The position numbers were made by a program, and so were the translations under genes. A model generated the notes under the pieces. It saw nothing but the letters and a program-made list of their open reading frames with translations, was not told the DNA's origin and ran no database searches. Below, one piece after another: positions 8,357 to 16,763 of a stretch of DNA of 42,848 nt (positions are counted from its first letter, which is position 1; each line of letters begins with the position of its first letter). Location of the stretch: positions 1-42,848 of the forward strand of contig JAFZWG010000068.1 of assembly GCA_017617395.1 (NCBI GenBank), read 5' to 3'. This stretch comes from Lachnospiraceae bacterium. Lineage in GTDB: Bacteria; Bacillota; Clostridia; Lachnospirales; Lachnospiraceae.

Positions 8357-8854
8357 ATGATAGACCGCAACCTTGATGACTGGTTCAATGAGGAGAACAA
8401 GAGACTCTTGTTTGATCCAAAAGAATATCCGTCGGAGTATATTGCGCATTTTTGTACGTATTTTACGGAATATCTGGAGGAAGGTGTCGTTGACTCTGAC
8501 TGGTGCTGGTCGTTTCCCGGGACGAGATACGTGATTATAGTGTATCAGCGGCATTCCGTGTACGAACAGGGACAGTGCATCTACCGCAATCGGAATTTTA
8601 CGGAGAAAATTGGGGTGCACAACCGGTTCCATAAGCCGGTCTATGTCGTGGCGGTTGATACAGAGTTGTATTACTCTGTTTCCACATGGGGAAGCCGCAA
8701 ACTGAGAAGCAACATTGTTCAGGGTGATAAGGACACGCTGAACGCGAAAGAATTTGAAAATGTCGAAGACGCAATCGAGTTGGCGAAGGAGTATTCGACA
8801 TGTGGCTATCGGACCGCTGTTTTGAAATGGTTTGAAGATTACAATCATTTTTAA
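8357..8854 (+). CDS. Unknown cytoplasmic protein
   Basis: A 165-residue soluble protein without signal or membrane segments. It is rich in aromatic residues (SDWCWSFPGTRYVIIVYQ, VYVVAVDTELYYSVSTWG) and ends with a helix and strand (VEDAIELAKEYSTCGYR). ATG 8357 has CGGAGGA upstream. I recognise no family. It sits between tcdA and a GNAT gene, each with its own ribosome site, and nothing in the context suggests a role. Confidence 0.7.
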   Translation: MIDRNLDDWFNEENKRLLFDPKEYPSEYIAHFCTYFTEYLEEGVVDSDWCWSFPGTRYVIIVYQRHSVYEQGQCIYRNRNFTEKIGVHNRFHKPVYVVAVDTELYYSVSTWGSRKLRSNIVQGDKDTLNAKEFENVEDAIELAKEYSTCGYRTAVLKWFEDYNHF

Positions 8855-8931
8855 GAGGCTTTGCAACTGCTGAGTTTTTGGGGATTGGCGGTGGACTCGG
8901 GCTGATATTGTATGCTATGTTGTGGCCTTAG
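8851..8931 (+). pseudogene. Possible PspC-domain remnant
   Basis: A frame overlapping the preceding stop reads ATAEFLGI, then GGGLGLILYAMLWP and a TAG at 8929-8931. PspC domains contain an AEYLGI-type helix and end in a G-x-G-x-LLY-x-x-LW-x-x-P membrane helix. Here the middle of the domain appears deleted and there is no start codon. The resemblance is by eye only and the piece is short. Confidence 0.3.
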
Positions 8932-8958
8932 GTACAGGAATGTTAAGGGAGGAATTCT

Positions 8959-9567
8959 ATGGCGGATGAGAAGTCGAAGCGGGAGCTTACCGAAGCCGAA
9001 GAGTACTTAAACAGAATCGGCACGATAAAGCTTGTTGAACCGAGCCTCGAATACGCTGCGGACATATGGGCATTTCGGGCCGAGATACTGGAAAAGGATG
9101 CTGACAGCGAGGATCAGTTTGCCGGCTGCCTGTCGCTCGATACGAGCAATTCGGCGGAGGAATGGATCCGGATCTGCCGGCTTCGCAAAAGCGAGGAGAC
9201 GTGCGGTCAAGTCGGTACGCAGGTGCCGTCGGACATGTATCTGGCGGTCAGACAGAGCGATAACCGCATCGTCGGAATCATTGATCTACGGCACCACATC
9301 AACCACCCGGTCCTCGGAACGTGGGGAGGGCATTGCGGGTACTCTGTTCGCCCCTCGGAGCGCGGCAAGGGTTATGCGAAGGAGATGCTGCGCCGGAACA
9401 TTTTGAATGCAAAGGCGCTGGGAATCGGGAAAATGCTCGTCACCTGCAGCGTTGACAATGCTGCGAGCGAGAACACCATTCTCGCCAACGGTGGCGTGTT
9501 CGAGAGCACGATTGACGTTGACGGGACGAAAATGAAGCGATACTGGATAACGGTGAACGCCGATTGA
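8959..9567 (+). CDS. GNAT family N-acetyltransferase (3)
   Basis: A 202-residue acetyltransferase of the predicted-acetyltransferase group whose acetyl-CoA loop reads GYSVRPSERGKGYAKEML. It is followed by the VTCSVDNAASENTILANGG motif, which packs against the acyl group. The start ATG 8959 has GGAGG at proper distance. The N-terminal half contains a helical FAGCLSLDTSNSAEEW region seen in members of this subgroup. The acceptor is unknown. It is unlike the other two GNATs in the window, so recent duplication is not indicated. Confidence 0.9.
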   Translation: MADEKSKRELTEAEEYLNRIGTIKLVEPSLEYAADIWAFRAEILEKDADSEDQFAGCLSLDTSNSAEEWIRICRLRKSEETCGQVGTQVPSDMYLAVRQSDNRIVGIIDLRHHINHPVLGTWGGHCGYSVRPSERGKGYAKEMLRRNILNAKALGIGKMLVTCSVDNAASENTILANGGVFESTIDVDGTKMKRYWITVNAD

Positions 9568-9621
9568 GCGGTGAGCCAAAAGGAGCTGGCGGTTTTTTGG
9601 GACTAAACAGGAGGGATGAAA

Positions 9622-10470
9622 ATGAAGAAAAATGCGAGAAAAGCAATAAACCTACTTTTGTGCGTCGTTGCGCTGATCAGCTTGCTCTGCGCATGCGGTA
9701 AGGATGGCGCTAATGACAGCAAACCGGAACCTACGAGTGCGGTGCGGTACGTAATTCCGGACGTCAGAGGAGTCTATTATTCCGATGCGATTACTATGGT
9801 TGAGGATGGGCTGGAAGCGGCCGGATTCAAAGACTATGAGGTGAGATATTGCTGGTCATGGGAAAACTATGATCCTGCCATGAACGCACGTATTTTGTAT
9901 TCGAATCCTTCGGCCGGAACGGAAATAGTAGACAACGGACAACATGTTTTCATAGAACTGGTGGCAGGTGAGCAGGCGCCGGAGCTGACGCCGCAGCCAA
10001 AGAAGCTGGTGGTGTTTTTTTCGGTGACCGGCAACACGAAGAAGGTTGCGGAGATGATTGCGGAAATCGAAGAAGCCGACTTGTACGAGATTGTTCCCGC
10101 GGAAGCCTATACGGCCGAGGACATCAACTATAACGATTACAACTGTCGCGCACTGAAGGAGCAGGGCGATACTTCGGCGCGGCCCGCAATCGGCAGCGAG
10201 ACGATAGACCTTTCCGGGTATTCCGTAATTTATTTGGGATATCCGATCTGGGCGGCAAGCGAGCCCCGCATTCTGGACACATTTGTCGAAAGTTATGATT
10301 TCGGCGAAGCCCGCATCATTCCGTTCTGCACATCCGGCAGCAGCGGGATCGGTTCGACGGCAACCCGGCTTAGAATGCTTGCCGAAAGCGGCGACTGGCA
10401 GAGCGGAAAGCGCTTCCCGGGAAATGCAACCAAGGAGGATGTTGAGACGTGGATCGACAATATGAAGTGA
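9622..10470 (+). CDS. Lipoprotein with PASTA and flavodoxin domains
   Basis: About 282 residues in three parts. A lipoprotein signal peptide ends in LLCAC with the lipid-carrying Cys at about 25. A PASTA-like domain follows (about 42-113: VIPDVRG, then NPSAG, then VFIELVAG). From about 125 there is a flavodoxin domain of the Flavodoxin_4 type (VVFFSVTGNTKKVAEMI, later YLGYPIWAASEPRIL). The protein is therefore predicted to sit outside the membrane with bound FMN. ATG 9622 is preferred over 9616 because AGGAGGG (9609-9615) abuts the latter. It may serve extracytoplasmic electron transfer; the PASTA part may bind peptidoglycan. Both are inference. Confidence 0.85.
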   Translation: MKKNARKAINLLLCVVALISLLCACGKDGANDSKPEPTSAVRYVIPDVRGVYYSDAITMVEDGLEAAGFKDYEVRYCWSWENYDPAMNARILYSNPSAGTEIVDNGQHVFIELVAGEQAPELTPQPKKLVVFFSVTGNTKKVAEMIAEIEEADLYEIVPAEAYTAEDINYNDYNCRALKEQGDTSARPAIGSETIDLSGYSVIYLGYPIWAASEPRILDTFVESYDFGEARIIPFCTSGSSGIGSTATRLRMLAESGDWQSGKRFPGNATKEDVETWIDNMK

Positions 10471-10475
10471 CTCGA

Positions 10476-11072
10476 ATGAACACGAGGACATTTCCGACGA
10501 AGGAGGAGGCGGAGGCGCTGCTTGCGGAGGCGGAGTCGTGCAACCCCGGACCGTGGGGAAATCACAGCAGGACTGCGGCACACTGTGCGGAGGCGATTGC
10601 CGCCAGGGCCGGCATGGACGCTGACAAGGCGTATGTGCTGGGGCTTCTTCACGACATCGGGCGGAAGTTTGGCAAGAGGCATCTCGGGCATGTCTCGGAC
10701 GGCTATTCCTACATGATGTCGCTCGGCTACGAGGACGCGGCGAAGATCTGCCTCACGCACTCCTTCAACGAGAAGATCATCGACAAATACGTCGGGCGCT
10801 TTGACACGACCGAGGAGGAGACCGAGCTGATCCGCACGCAGCTGGCAGCGGTCGAGATGGACGACTATGACCGCCTGATCCAGCTCTGCGACGCGATTTC
10901 CGGGGCGGAGGGCGTGATGGACATCATCGACCGAATGACCGACGTCAAGACCCGCTACGGGGCGTATGACCCCGAAAAATGGAACAAAAACCTGTGGCTC
11001 AAGGAATACTTTGAGAGTAAAATGGGAATGGATCTGTACGAAGCGGTTGATAAGGAGCATTTTCGGCCGTAA
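10476..11072 (+). CDS. HD-domain phosphohydrolase
   Basis: A 198-residue protein with the metal-binding signature of HD hydrolases: NHSRTAAHC gives the first His, GLLHDIG the HD pair, and ICLTHSF a further His, with a later Asp in IQLCDAISG. These enzymes cleave phosphate from nucleotides or similar substrates; this one is not assignable further. The frame opens upstream to GTG 10449, which has AGGAGG ten bases before it inside the flavodoxin gene, so the start may lie there; either way the N-terminus follows the lipoprotein stop closely. Confidence 0.85.
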   Translation: MNTRTFPTKEEAEALLAEAESCNPGPWGNHSRTAAHCAEAIAARAGMDADKAYVLGLLHDIGRKFGKRHLGHVSDGYSYMMSLGYEDAAKICLTHSFNEKIIDKYVGRFDTTEEETELIRTQLAAVEMDDYDRLIQLCDAISGAEGVMDIIDRMTDVKTRYGAYDPEKWNKNLWLKEYFESKMGMDLYEAVDKEHFRP

Positions 11073-11097
11073 TAACGTGATTAAGAGGAAGACAGGA

Positions 11098-12216
11098 ATG
11101 GAAGAGAACAACAGTCGGGACAGAATCATTATCCGGACCAGTATCATCGGAATTGTGGCCAACGTGCTTTTGGCGGCGTTCAAGGCGGTTGTCGGCTTTA
11201 CTGCCAATTCGATCGCAATCGTGATGGACGCGGTTAACAACATTTCGGACGCGGCCAGCTCCGTGATCACGATCATCGGAACCAAGCTCGCCGGCAGGAA
11301 GGCCGACAAGAAGCATCCGTTCGGATACGGCAGAATCGAGTACCTGAGCGCGATGATCATCTCGGTGATCGTTCTGTACGCCGGTGTGACCGCATTGATC
11401 GAGTCGGTGAAGAAGATCATCCATCCGGAGACGCCGGACTACAGCGCCGTTTCGCTGATTATCGTTGCGGTTGCTGTGGTTGTGAAGATTGTTCTCGGCC
11501 GATACGTCAAGAAGGTCGGTCAGAAGGTGAATTCGGACTCCCTCGTGAACTCGGGAGACGACGCCGTTCTGGACTCGATCATTTCCGCATCAACCCTTGC
11601 GGCAGCGGCGATTTATCTCATCTTCGGCATCTCGCTCGAGGCATGGCTCGGTGCGATCATCGCGCTCGTGATCATCAAGGCCGGCGTCGAAATGCTTCGT
11701 GAGACCCTCTCGAAAATTCTCGGCGAGAACGTGGACGCGGAGCTTGCACGCGAGATCAAGGCGACGATATTGGAATATGCCGAGGTGAGCGGCGTCTACG
11801 ACCTTGTCATGCACAACTACGGCCCGGACGCGTACAACGGATCGGTGCACATCGAGGTGCCCGACACGCTGTCGGCCGACGATCTTGACAAGCTTCTTCG
11901 GAAAATCCAGGTCAAGGTTTACCAGGTCCACAACGTGATCCTGACGGCAATCGGCGTGTATTCCTACAACACGAAAGACCCTGAGGCGGTCGAGGCCCGC
12001 GCGAAGGTGTCCGACATCGTGAGCGGCATTCAGCACATTGTTCAGATGCACGGCTTCTACCTCGATAAGGCGGAGAAGACGCTTCGCTTTGACGTCGTCG
12101 TGAGCTTTGACGCAGAGGACAGAAGCGCGGTGTATCGCGAGGTGTGCGAGAAGGTGCAGAAGGATTTTCCGGAGTATACACTTCAGGTTGCAATGGACAC
12201 GGATTTCAGCGAGTGA
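11098..12216 (+). CDS. Cation diffusion facilitator (CDF) metal exporter
   Basis: A 372-residue CDF transporter with about six membrane segments and a cytoplasmic C-terminal domain. The KKHPFGYGRIEYL signature after the second segment is diagnostic. The intramembrane metal site reads N-x-x-x-D in segment 2 (NNISD) and D-x-x-x-D in segment 5 (DDAVLD), not the H-x-x-x-D of zinc exporters, so Mn2+ is the more likely substrate. The C-terminal part (from about 290) is longer than usual and looks like a second ferredoxin-like domain. ATG 11098 follows GAGGAAG. It lies 25 bp after the HD gene. Confidence 0.92.
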   Translation: MEENNSRDRIIIRTSIIGIVANVLLAAFKAVVGFTANSIAIVMDAVNNISDAASSVITIIGTKLAGRKADKKHPFGYGRIEYLSAMIISVIVLYAGVTALIESVKKIIHPETPDYSAVSLIIVAVAVVVKIVLGRYVKKVGQKVNSDSLVNSGDDAVLDSIISASTLAAAAIYLIFGISLEAWLGAIIALVIIKAGVEMLRETLSKILGENVDAELAREIKATILEYAEVSGVYDLVMHNYGPDAYNGSVHIEVPDTLSADDLDKLLRKIQVKVYQVHNVILTAIGVYSYNTKDPEAVEARAKVSDIVSGIQHIVQMHGFYLDKAEKTLRFDVVVSFDAEDRSAVYREVCEKVQKDFPEYTLQVAMDTDFSE

Positions 12217-12228
12217 TTGATTGGATGT

Positions 12229-12633
12229 ATGGAAAATAACAGCGACAACAAGCAAAATATCCTTGCGGAGTCACCGCATTACTTCATCCGGAAGGAATAT
12301 GAGAGGGCAATGCTGTACCGCAAGCCGGACGCTGCGCCGGTCGCCTGCGTGGGCGATTTCTACGGCGATCCGGCGGATGCGTACATCGACCCGGAGGAGC
12401 GATTCTGCATAACGGTCGGCTGCGGGATCGTGCTTTACTATCTGTGCGAGCCGTTTGCGAGTTACAAGTATGATCAGTCAACCGCGCAGTGGATCGAGAC
12501 CGGTCGCGATGACGACAGTCTGTGGTGCGACCGCATTGACGAGGTCGCGGACACGTACTTTGTCGTTTCTCTGGAAAACGGCGAGAAGCGCAGTGTGGAC
12601 ATCGGTACGCTGGCCATAGAGGACGTTCAGTGA
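12229..12633 (+). CDS. Unknown small protein
   Basis: A 134-residue soluble protein with a YFIRKEYERAMLYRKPD helix followed by strands (ACVGDFYGDP, FCITVGCGIVLYYL) and a C-terminal VVSLENGEKRSVDIGTLA. Start codon ATG 12229 is preferred over TTG 12217; the ribosome site is weak, so it may depend on translation of the CDF gene ending 12 bp upstream. The family is not recognised. Confidence 0.6.
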   Translation: MENNSDNKQNILAESPHYFIRKEYERAMLYRKPDAAPVACVGDFYGDPADAYIDPEERFCITVGCGIVLYYLCEPFASYKYDQSTAQWIETGRDDDSLWCDRIDEVADTYFVVSLENGEKRSVDIGTLAIEDVQ

Positions 12634-12662
12634 AATAGTATTATCTTGGGAGCGCAACGAAA

Positions 12663-12722
12663 GTGGAAAAAGCAAAGAATGAAAAGTTTATCGATAAGCA
12701 GAAGGTGATCTTTGAGGTGTAA
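12663..12722 (+). other. Very short ORF (19 codons), possible remnant
   Basis: A GTG-started frame with the peptide KNEKFIDKQKVIFEV lies just before the next gene. It has a helix-like composition but no ribosome site, and it is too short to judge. It may be a relic of a lost gene. Confidence 0.15.
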
Positions 12723-12747
12723 ATCCTGCTTCGGCAGTGGAGGGAAT

Positions 12748-13227
12748 ATGTTTGTCAGATTGAAAAACGGGATGCTGTACGGAGTGTTTTCGAACGGAAT
12801 CAGCGACTATATCTTCACGCATGATGTGAATAAAGCGGGGCCGGATTTTCAACTGGTCAGAGACAAATACAGAAAGGAAATTGACCTTGGCAGCGAGGAT
12901 ATTGAAGAGTGCTTCGAAGCGGTTTTCAAGGTGAAGTTCGATGTGGGGATTCCCGGGGCAAAGGACATTTGGGTTGTTGAGCGGGACAGCGATATCCCAA
13001 ACAACAAGCTGGTGCTGTGGGGCGGAAGCGGCGACGGCTGGGTCTCCGTCGAGAACGGCGTGAGCTTTAAGGAATTTGACTTCAGAGATGCGCAGGCGCA
13101 GTTTATGGAGAAGCTTGTGTTCTCGCGGGACGGCAAGAAGTATGCGCGCCCGAAGCGCGTCGTGACAGAGCTTACGAAGGAAGAGTTCGGGAAGGCCGTC
13201 GAGCTTTATGATGAGAGAAATGCATAA
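12748..13227 (+). CDS. Unknown protein
   Basis: A 159-residue soluble protein. It starts MFVRLKNGMLYGVFSNG, has a central KDIWVVERDSDIPNNKLVLW, and ends in a LTKEEFGKAVELYDERNA helix. ATG 12748 is chosen because TGGAGGGA lies just before it; the frame is open upstream to 12712 without a site. I do not recognise the family. It precedes a Nudix gene by 18 bp and is probably co-transcribed with it. Confidence 0.65.
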   Translation: MFVRLKNGMLYGVFSNGISDYIFTHDVNKAGPDFQLVRDKYRKEIDLGSEDIEECFEAVFKVKFDVGIPGAKDIWVVERDSDIPNNKLVLWGGSGDGWVSVENGVSFKEFDFRDAQAQFMEKLVFSRDGKKYARPKRVVTELTKEEFGKAVELYDERNA

Positions 13228-13245
13228 GAAAAATGGGGGGATGAA

Positions 13246-13785
13246 ATGCTAAACTATACCTGGCATAAGGGCGAAATGCCGGAGGGCCTGCCGGTGCGGC
13301 AGGTGTACGGGATTGCGTTCGCGAAGGACGGCAGGATTTTCCTGCGGATTGATAACGGGAGGTACAAACTGACCGGCGGCAGACCGGAGGGCGCGGAGAC
13401 GTTCGAGGAGACGCTGCGGCGGGAGTATCTCGAGGAGGCGAACATCGAGCTGGGCGAGGCCCGTTACCTCGGTTATCTGGAGGTCGATGACGGCAGGGAG
13501 CGCTACGCGCAGGTCCGGATGGTCACGCAGATTAAGAAGATTCACGAGAATCACGTCGACCCGGACACCGGAAGAATGTACGGGAGAGTGCTGGTGGATG
13601 CAGGTGAGGTGAAGGAGTATCTGGGATATTCGGACGAGGCGGGCAATCAGATGATGGACGACGCTGTTTTGATGGCGCAGTCGTACAACGTGTTTCCGCT
13701 TGAGGTTGAGGTGCAGTATAATCCGGCGGACCCGGAAGTGTGCTTCATCAACGGCAAGCGAGGAACACACATCAAGGGAAAATGA
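13246..13785 (+). CDS. Nudix hydrolase
   Basis: A 179-residue single-domain Nudix protein. The box runs GRPEGAETFEETL then RREYLEEANIE; all metal-binding Glu residues are present, and only the final Gly of the consensus is replaced by Asn. The preceding strand YKLTGGRPEG fits ligand binding in ADP-ribose or (deoxy)nucleotide hydrolases; the exact substrate is open. ATG 13246 follows GGGGGATG. It is a separate lineage from the Nudix half at 3307-3760. The xylanase gene starts 10 bp after its stop. Confidence 0.88.
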   Translation: MLNYTWHKGEMPEGLPVRQVYGIAFAKDGRIFLRIDNGRYKLTGGRPEGAETFEETLRREYLEEANIELGEARYLGYLEVDDGRERYAQVRMVTQIKKIHENHVDPDTGRMYGRVLVDAGEVKEYLGYSDEAGNQMMDDAVLMAQSYNVFPLEVEVQYNPADPEVCFINGKRGTHIKGK

Positions 13786-13795
13786 GGGAGTGGAA

Positions 13796-14929
13796 ATGAG
13801 AAAATTCGGCAGTTGCATCAATTATCTTACCGTTGATCTGATCCGGATCTGGAAAGCGTGCGACGAGGCTCATTTTGAGGAGGAGCGGGACCGGTATCTG
13901 GCGGCGGAGAATCCGCCGGATGCGGACTGTTACCGTCGGCTGGACTACGGTCGGATGCGGAAAATGGTCCGCTTTATCGACAGCTACGTTGACAGCATCA
14001 CCTGCGAGAACGAGATGAAGATGGAGATATTCTTCCGGGCGGACCAGCCGGCGTTCATCGACGACGAGGTCAATACAGAGCTGTTCGATTTTTCGTATGC
14101 GGACAAGGTGTATGCGTTTGCGCAGGAAAATCAACTGAGCGTCAGGATTCACACAATTGTGTGGTATCGCCATGTCCCCGCGCAGCTTACGGAGTATCTG
14201 GCCGGCCGGAGCGCGGAGGAGCGGAAAAGCCTGACGCTTGCATTTATCAAAGCGTATATGCAATGCCTGAAGGAGAGGTATCCGGAAGCCTACTGCGTGG
14301 ATGTGCTCAACGAAATCGCGGCCGATCCGGACGAGCTTCAGGGTCTTCGGGAAGAGGGACTGCCCGTGTACGAGTACGATGACGAGGGTGTCCGCATCGA
14401 CGAGTGGTACCGGCTTTTGGGCAGGCACTATTACATCGAGGTGTTTCGGCTGGCGAGAGAGGTCTTCGGGGATCGGATCAAACTGTTTTACAATGACAAC
14501 AACGAGGGCAACCGCGAGAAGCAGGTCACGTTCAAAACGGTGATCGGGAATCTCAAGGAGTATGAGCGCGAGCACGGGATCCGGCTGATCGACGGCTTCG
14601 GGATGCAGTGTCACTTCTGGGGCTCCAAGGATGAGACCGCGGAGTTCATGGAGGATATGTTCCGGTTTTACACGAGCCTCGGTGTGGAGCTGCAGGTCAC
14701 GGAATTCGACGTGAGCAACCACAGTACGAAGGAGATACAGGACTCTATATTCCGCAATTTCGCGGAAGTCGCCGGGCGATACGGCGTTGAAGCCTTCACT
14801 GTGTGGGGCCTCAACGACACGATCTCCTGGCTGCCCGGGGAGGATGCATTGCTTGTGGATGATGATGGCGAGCTGAAGCCGTTTGCCATGAAGTATATCG
14901 AGGCATTTTCCGAAAAATACAACCGTTAA
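13796..14929 (+). CDS. Endo-1,4-beta-xylanase, glycoside hydrolase family 10
   Basis: A 377-residue GH10 enzyme without signal peptide, so probably cytoplasmic and acting on imported xylo-oligosaccharides. The acid/base Glu173 lies in DVLNEIA and the nucleophile Glu303 in LQVTEFDVS. The TCENEMK and HTIVWYRHVP motifs form the substrate cleft. The length equals one catalytic domain with no carbohydrate-binding module. ATG 13796 is 10 bp after the Nudix stop and has GGGAGTGG upstream. A GH115 gene at 33268 would remove glucuronic acid side groups from the same polymer. Confidence 0.93.
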   Translation: MRKFGSCINYLTVDLIRIWKACDEAHFEEERDRYLAAENPPDADCYRRLDYGRMRKMVRFIDSYVDSITCENEMKMEIFFRADQPAFIDDEVNTELFDFSYADKVYAFAQENQLSVRIHTIVWYRHVPAQLTEYLAGRSAEERKSLTLAFIKAYMQCLKERYPEAYCVDVLNEIAADPDELQGLREEGLPVYEYDDEGVRIDEWYRLLGRHYYIEVFRLAREVFGDRIKLFYNDNNEGNREKQVTFKTVIGNLKEYEREHGIRLIDGFGMQCHFWGSKDETAEFMEDMFRFYTSLGVELQVTEFDVSNHSTKEIQDSIFRNFAEVAGRYGVEAFTVWGLNDTISWLPGEDALLVDDDGELKPFAMKYIEAFSEKYNR

Positions 14930-14942
14930 ACAGGGGGATGGA

Positions 14943-16763
14943 TTGTTGGAAAATACGTTGGACAAGTGCAGGATCCCGGATGTTCTGGCGCGATGGGAGC
15001 TGGGGGATCCGTGCGTGGAAGCCTGCCTTAAGGAGAGCGAGGAGAGGCCGGTCTATCGGATCAAGGCCGACTTCGGCCGCTATGTCCTGAAAGGGTACTC
15101 GTGCGATATGCCGGAGGAGACGATCCGCAGCAACGTACAGGCGCATCTCTTTTTGGGAAATGAAAAGGGCCTTGCGCCGGCGATCTGCCGGACGAAGGCC
15201 GGGGAAGCTTACATCAGCGAGCAGGGATATTGGTTTTACCTGATGGAGTACGTCGAAGGGCGCCAGATGGAGGAGACGCCCGAGGATGAATTTCGGCTCG
15301 GACAGGCGGCGAGGGAGTTGCACGCGCTGCAGGGGTACGGGATCAGGACTCCGTTCACGCAGAGCAAGCAGCGCTATTACGAGTGGTTCCGGGAACGCGA
15401 TTTTGCGAAGGAATTTGATGCGATCCTCGACGCGATCCCCGATTTCGAGAAACTCGATCAATGCTTCGTTCACACGGACCTGGGGCCGCACAACGCGATG
15501 ATCCGAAACGACGGAAAGGTGATCTTCATTGATCTGGACGATTCCGGCATCGGCAGCCGGTTCCTGGATCTCGGCTGGCCGTTCATCATGCAGTTTGTGG
15601 ACTTCAACCACGACACCGAGGAGATGAGCTACCGCTTCGACCTGGCGGAGAGCTTTCTGCGGGGTTACTACGGGGATGACGGCGTCTCCCGGGAAGAGTA
15701 TGACCTGGTGTTCTACGGCGCAGCGCAGATGCATATCTCGTACATGCAGACGTATGGCCCGTATGCCGTGGATTCCCTTTGGAAAATATTGAATTTCGGC
15801 ATCGCACAGAAGGAAGAACTGTGGAACCGAATGCAAAACCGCAGACTTAAAGAGATCCTGGCGGAACACTACGGGATTGACGATGCGTCAGTGGAGCTGC
15901 TGCGTGAAGGCGGCAGTCAGACGTATGTCGTGACCGCTGATGCAAAGTATCTTTTGAAGGTGATCGGGGATGCGTTCGCGGAGACCGCAAGGCAGTCGGT
16001 TTCGGTCATGCGGTATCTGGAGGAAAATGATTTTCCGGTGCCGAGGATGATCCTGACGAAGGATGGCGACGCGATCTTTGAGGAGATCATCGCCGGCGAA
16101 AAGAAACTGATTGAGCTCATGGAGTTCGTTGAAGGCGATGAGCCGGATATGACTGCTTCCGCGGTCGAAGTCGGAGAGCTGGTCGGGAAGTTTCACCGGT
16201 TGATGGACAGCTATCAGGCGGAGCCGGTTTCGCACGGAAAGGATTTCTTCGTCGGGCGGTATCTTGAATGCCTTCGCAGGAAGAATTATCCGAGACTGGC
16301 CGAATACGAAGAGCTTGCGGAGCGCTTGTGGGCGAAGGTGAAGGACCTTCCGCTGGGGATTTGTCACGGCGATCTGCACAGGGGAAATCTGATGCAGACT
16401 GCGGAAGGGAAGATTTATCTCGTCGATTTTGATACCGTCTGCATGGCGCCGCGGATGTTTGACATCATGGTCATGTGCGACATGACAGACTATTTCAACT
16501 TAAAGCAGGAGGACATCGACGAGACGAAGCAGGTGTATCGGGATTTCCTGGCGGGCTATGTGAAATGCTGTGAGCTCAGCCGGCGGGAGAAGGACTCATT
16601 TTCCGACTGGGTGGCGATTCGGCATTATCAGTTGCAGGCGACGATACTGGAGATCCACGGCATCGACTGCATCAATGAGCAGTTCATCGACTGGCAGCTG
16701 TACTGGCTGAACAAGTGGCTGGAGAGCGCGGCGGCAGAGGATTTTGGAGCGAACTATGAGTGA
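14943..16763 (+). CDS. Tandem double aminoglycoside-phosphotransferase-like kinase
   Basis: A 606-residue protein made of two kinase-like (APH/CHK fold) halves. The first has FVHTDLGPHNAM with catalytic Asp and VIFIDLDDSG with the metal Asp near residues 178-200. The second has GICHGDLHRGNLMQ and IYLVDFDTV near 475-502. Each half begins with its own N-lobe (YRIKADFGRYVLKGY; TYVVTADAKYLLKVI). Both catalytic sites look intact. No in-frame ATG precedes residue 55, so TTG 14943 or 14946 after AGGGGG is the likely start. The end overlaps the ABC ATPase gene by eight bases, suggesting one operon. The substrate may be an antibiotic or a small alcohol. Confidence 0.85.
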   Translation: MLENTLDKCRIPDVLARWELGDPCVEACLKESEERPVYRIKADFGRYVLKGYSCDMPEETIRSNVQAHLFLGNEKGLAPAICRTKAGEAYISEQGYWFYLMEYVEGRQMEETPEDEFRLGQAARELHALQGYGIRTPFTQSKQRYYEWFRERDFAKEFDAILDAIPDFEKLDQCFVHTDLGPHNAMIRNDGKVIFIDLDDSGIGSRFLDLGWPFIMQFVDFNHDTEEMSYRFDLAESFLRGYYGDDGVSREEYDLVFYGAAQMHISYMQTYGPYAVDSLWKILNFGIAQKEELWNRMQNRRLKEILAEHYGIDDASVELLREGGSQTYVVTADAKYLLKVIGDAFAETARQSVSVMRYLEENDFPVPRMILTKDGDAIFEEIIAGEKKLIELMEFVEGDEPDMTASAVEVGELVGKFHRLMDSYQAEPVSHGKDFFVGRYLECLRRKNYPRLAEYEELAERLWAKVKDLPLGICHGDLHRGNLMQTAEGKIYLVDFDTVCMAPRMFDIMVMCDMTDYFNLKQEDIDETKQVYRDFLAGYVKCCELSRREKDSFSDWVAIRHYQLQATILEIHGIDCINEQFIDWQLYWLNKWLESAAAEDFGANYE

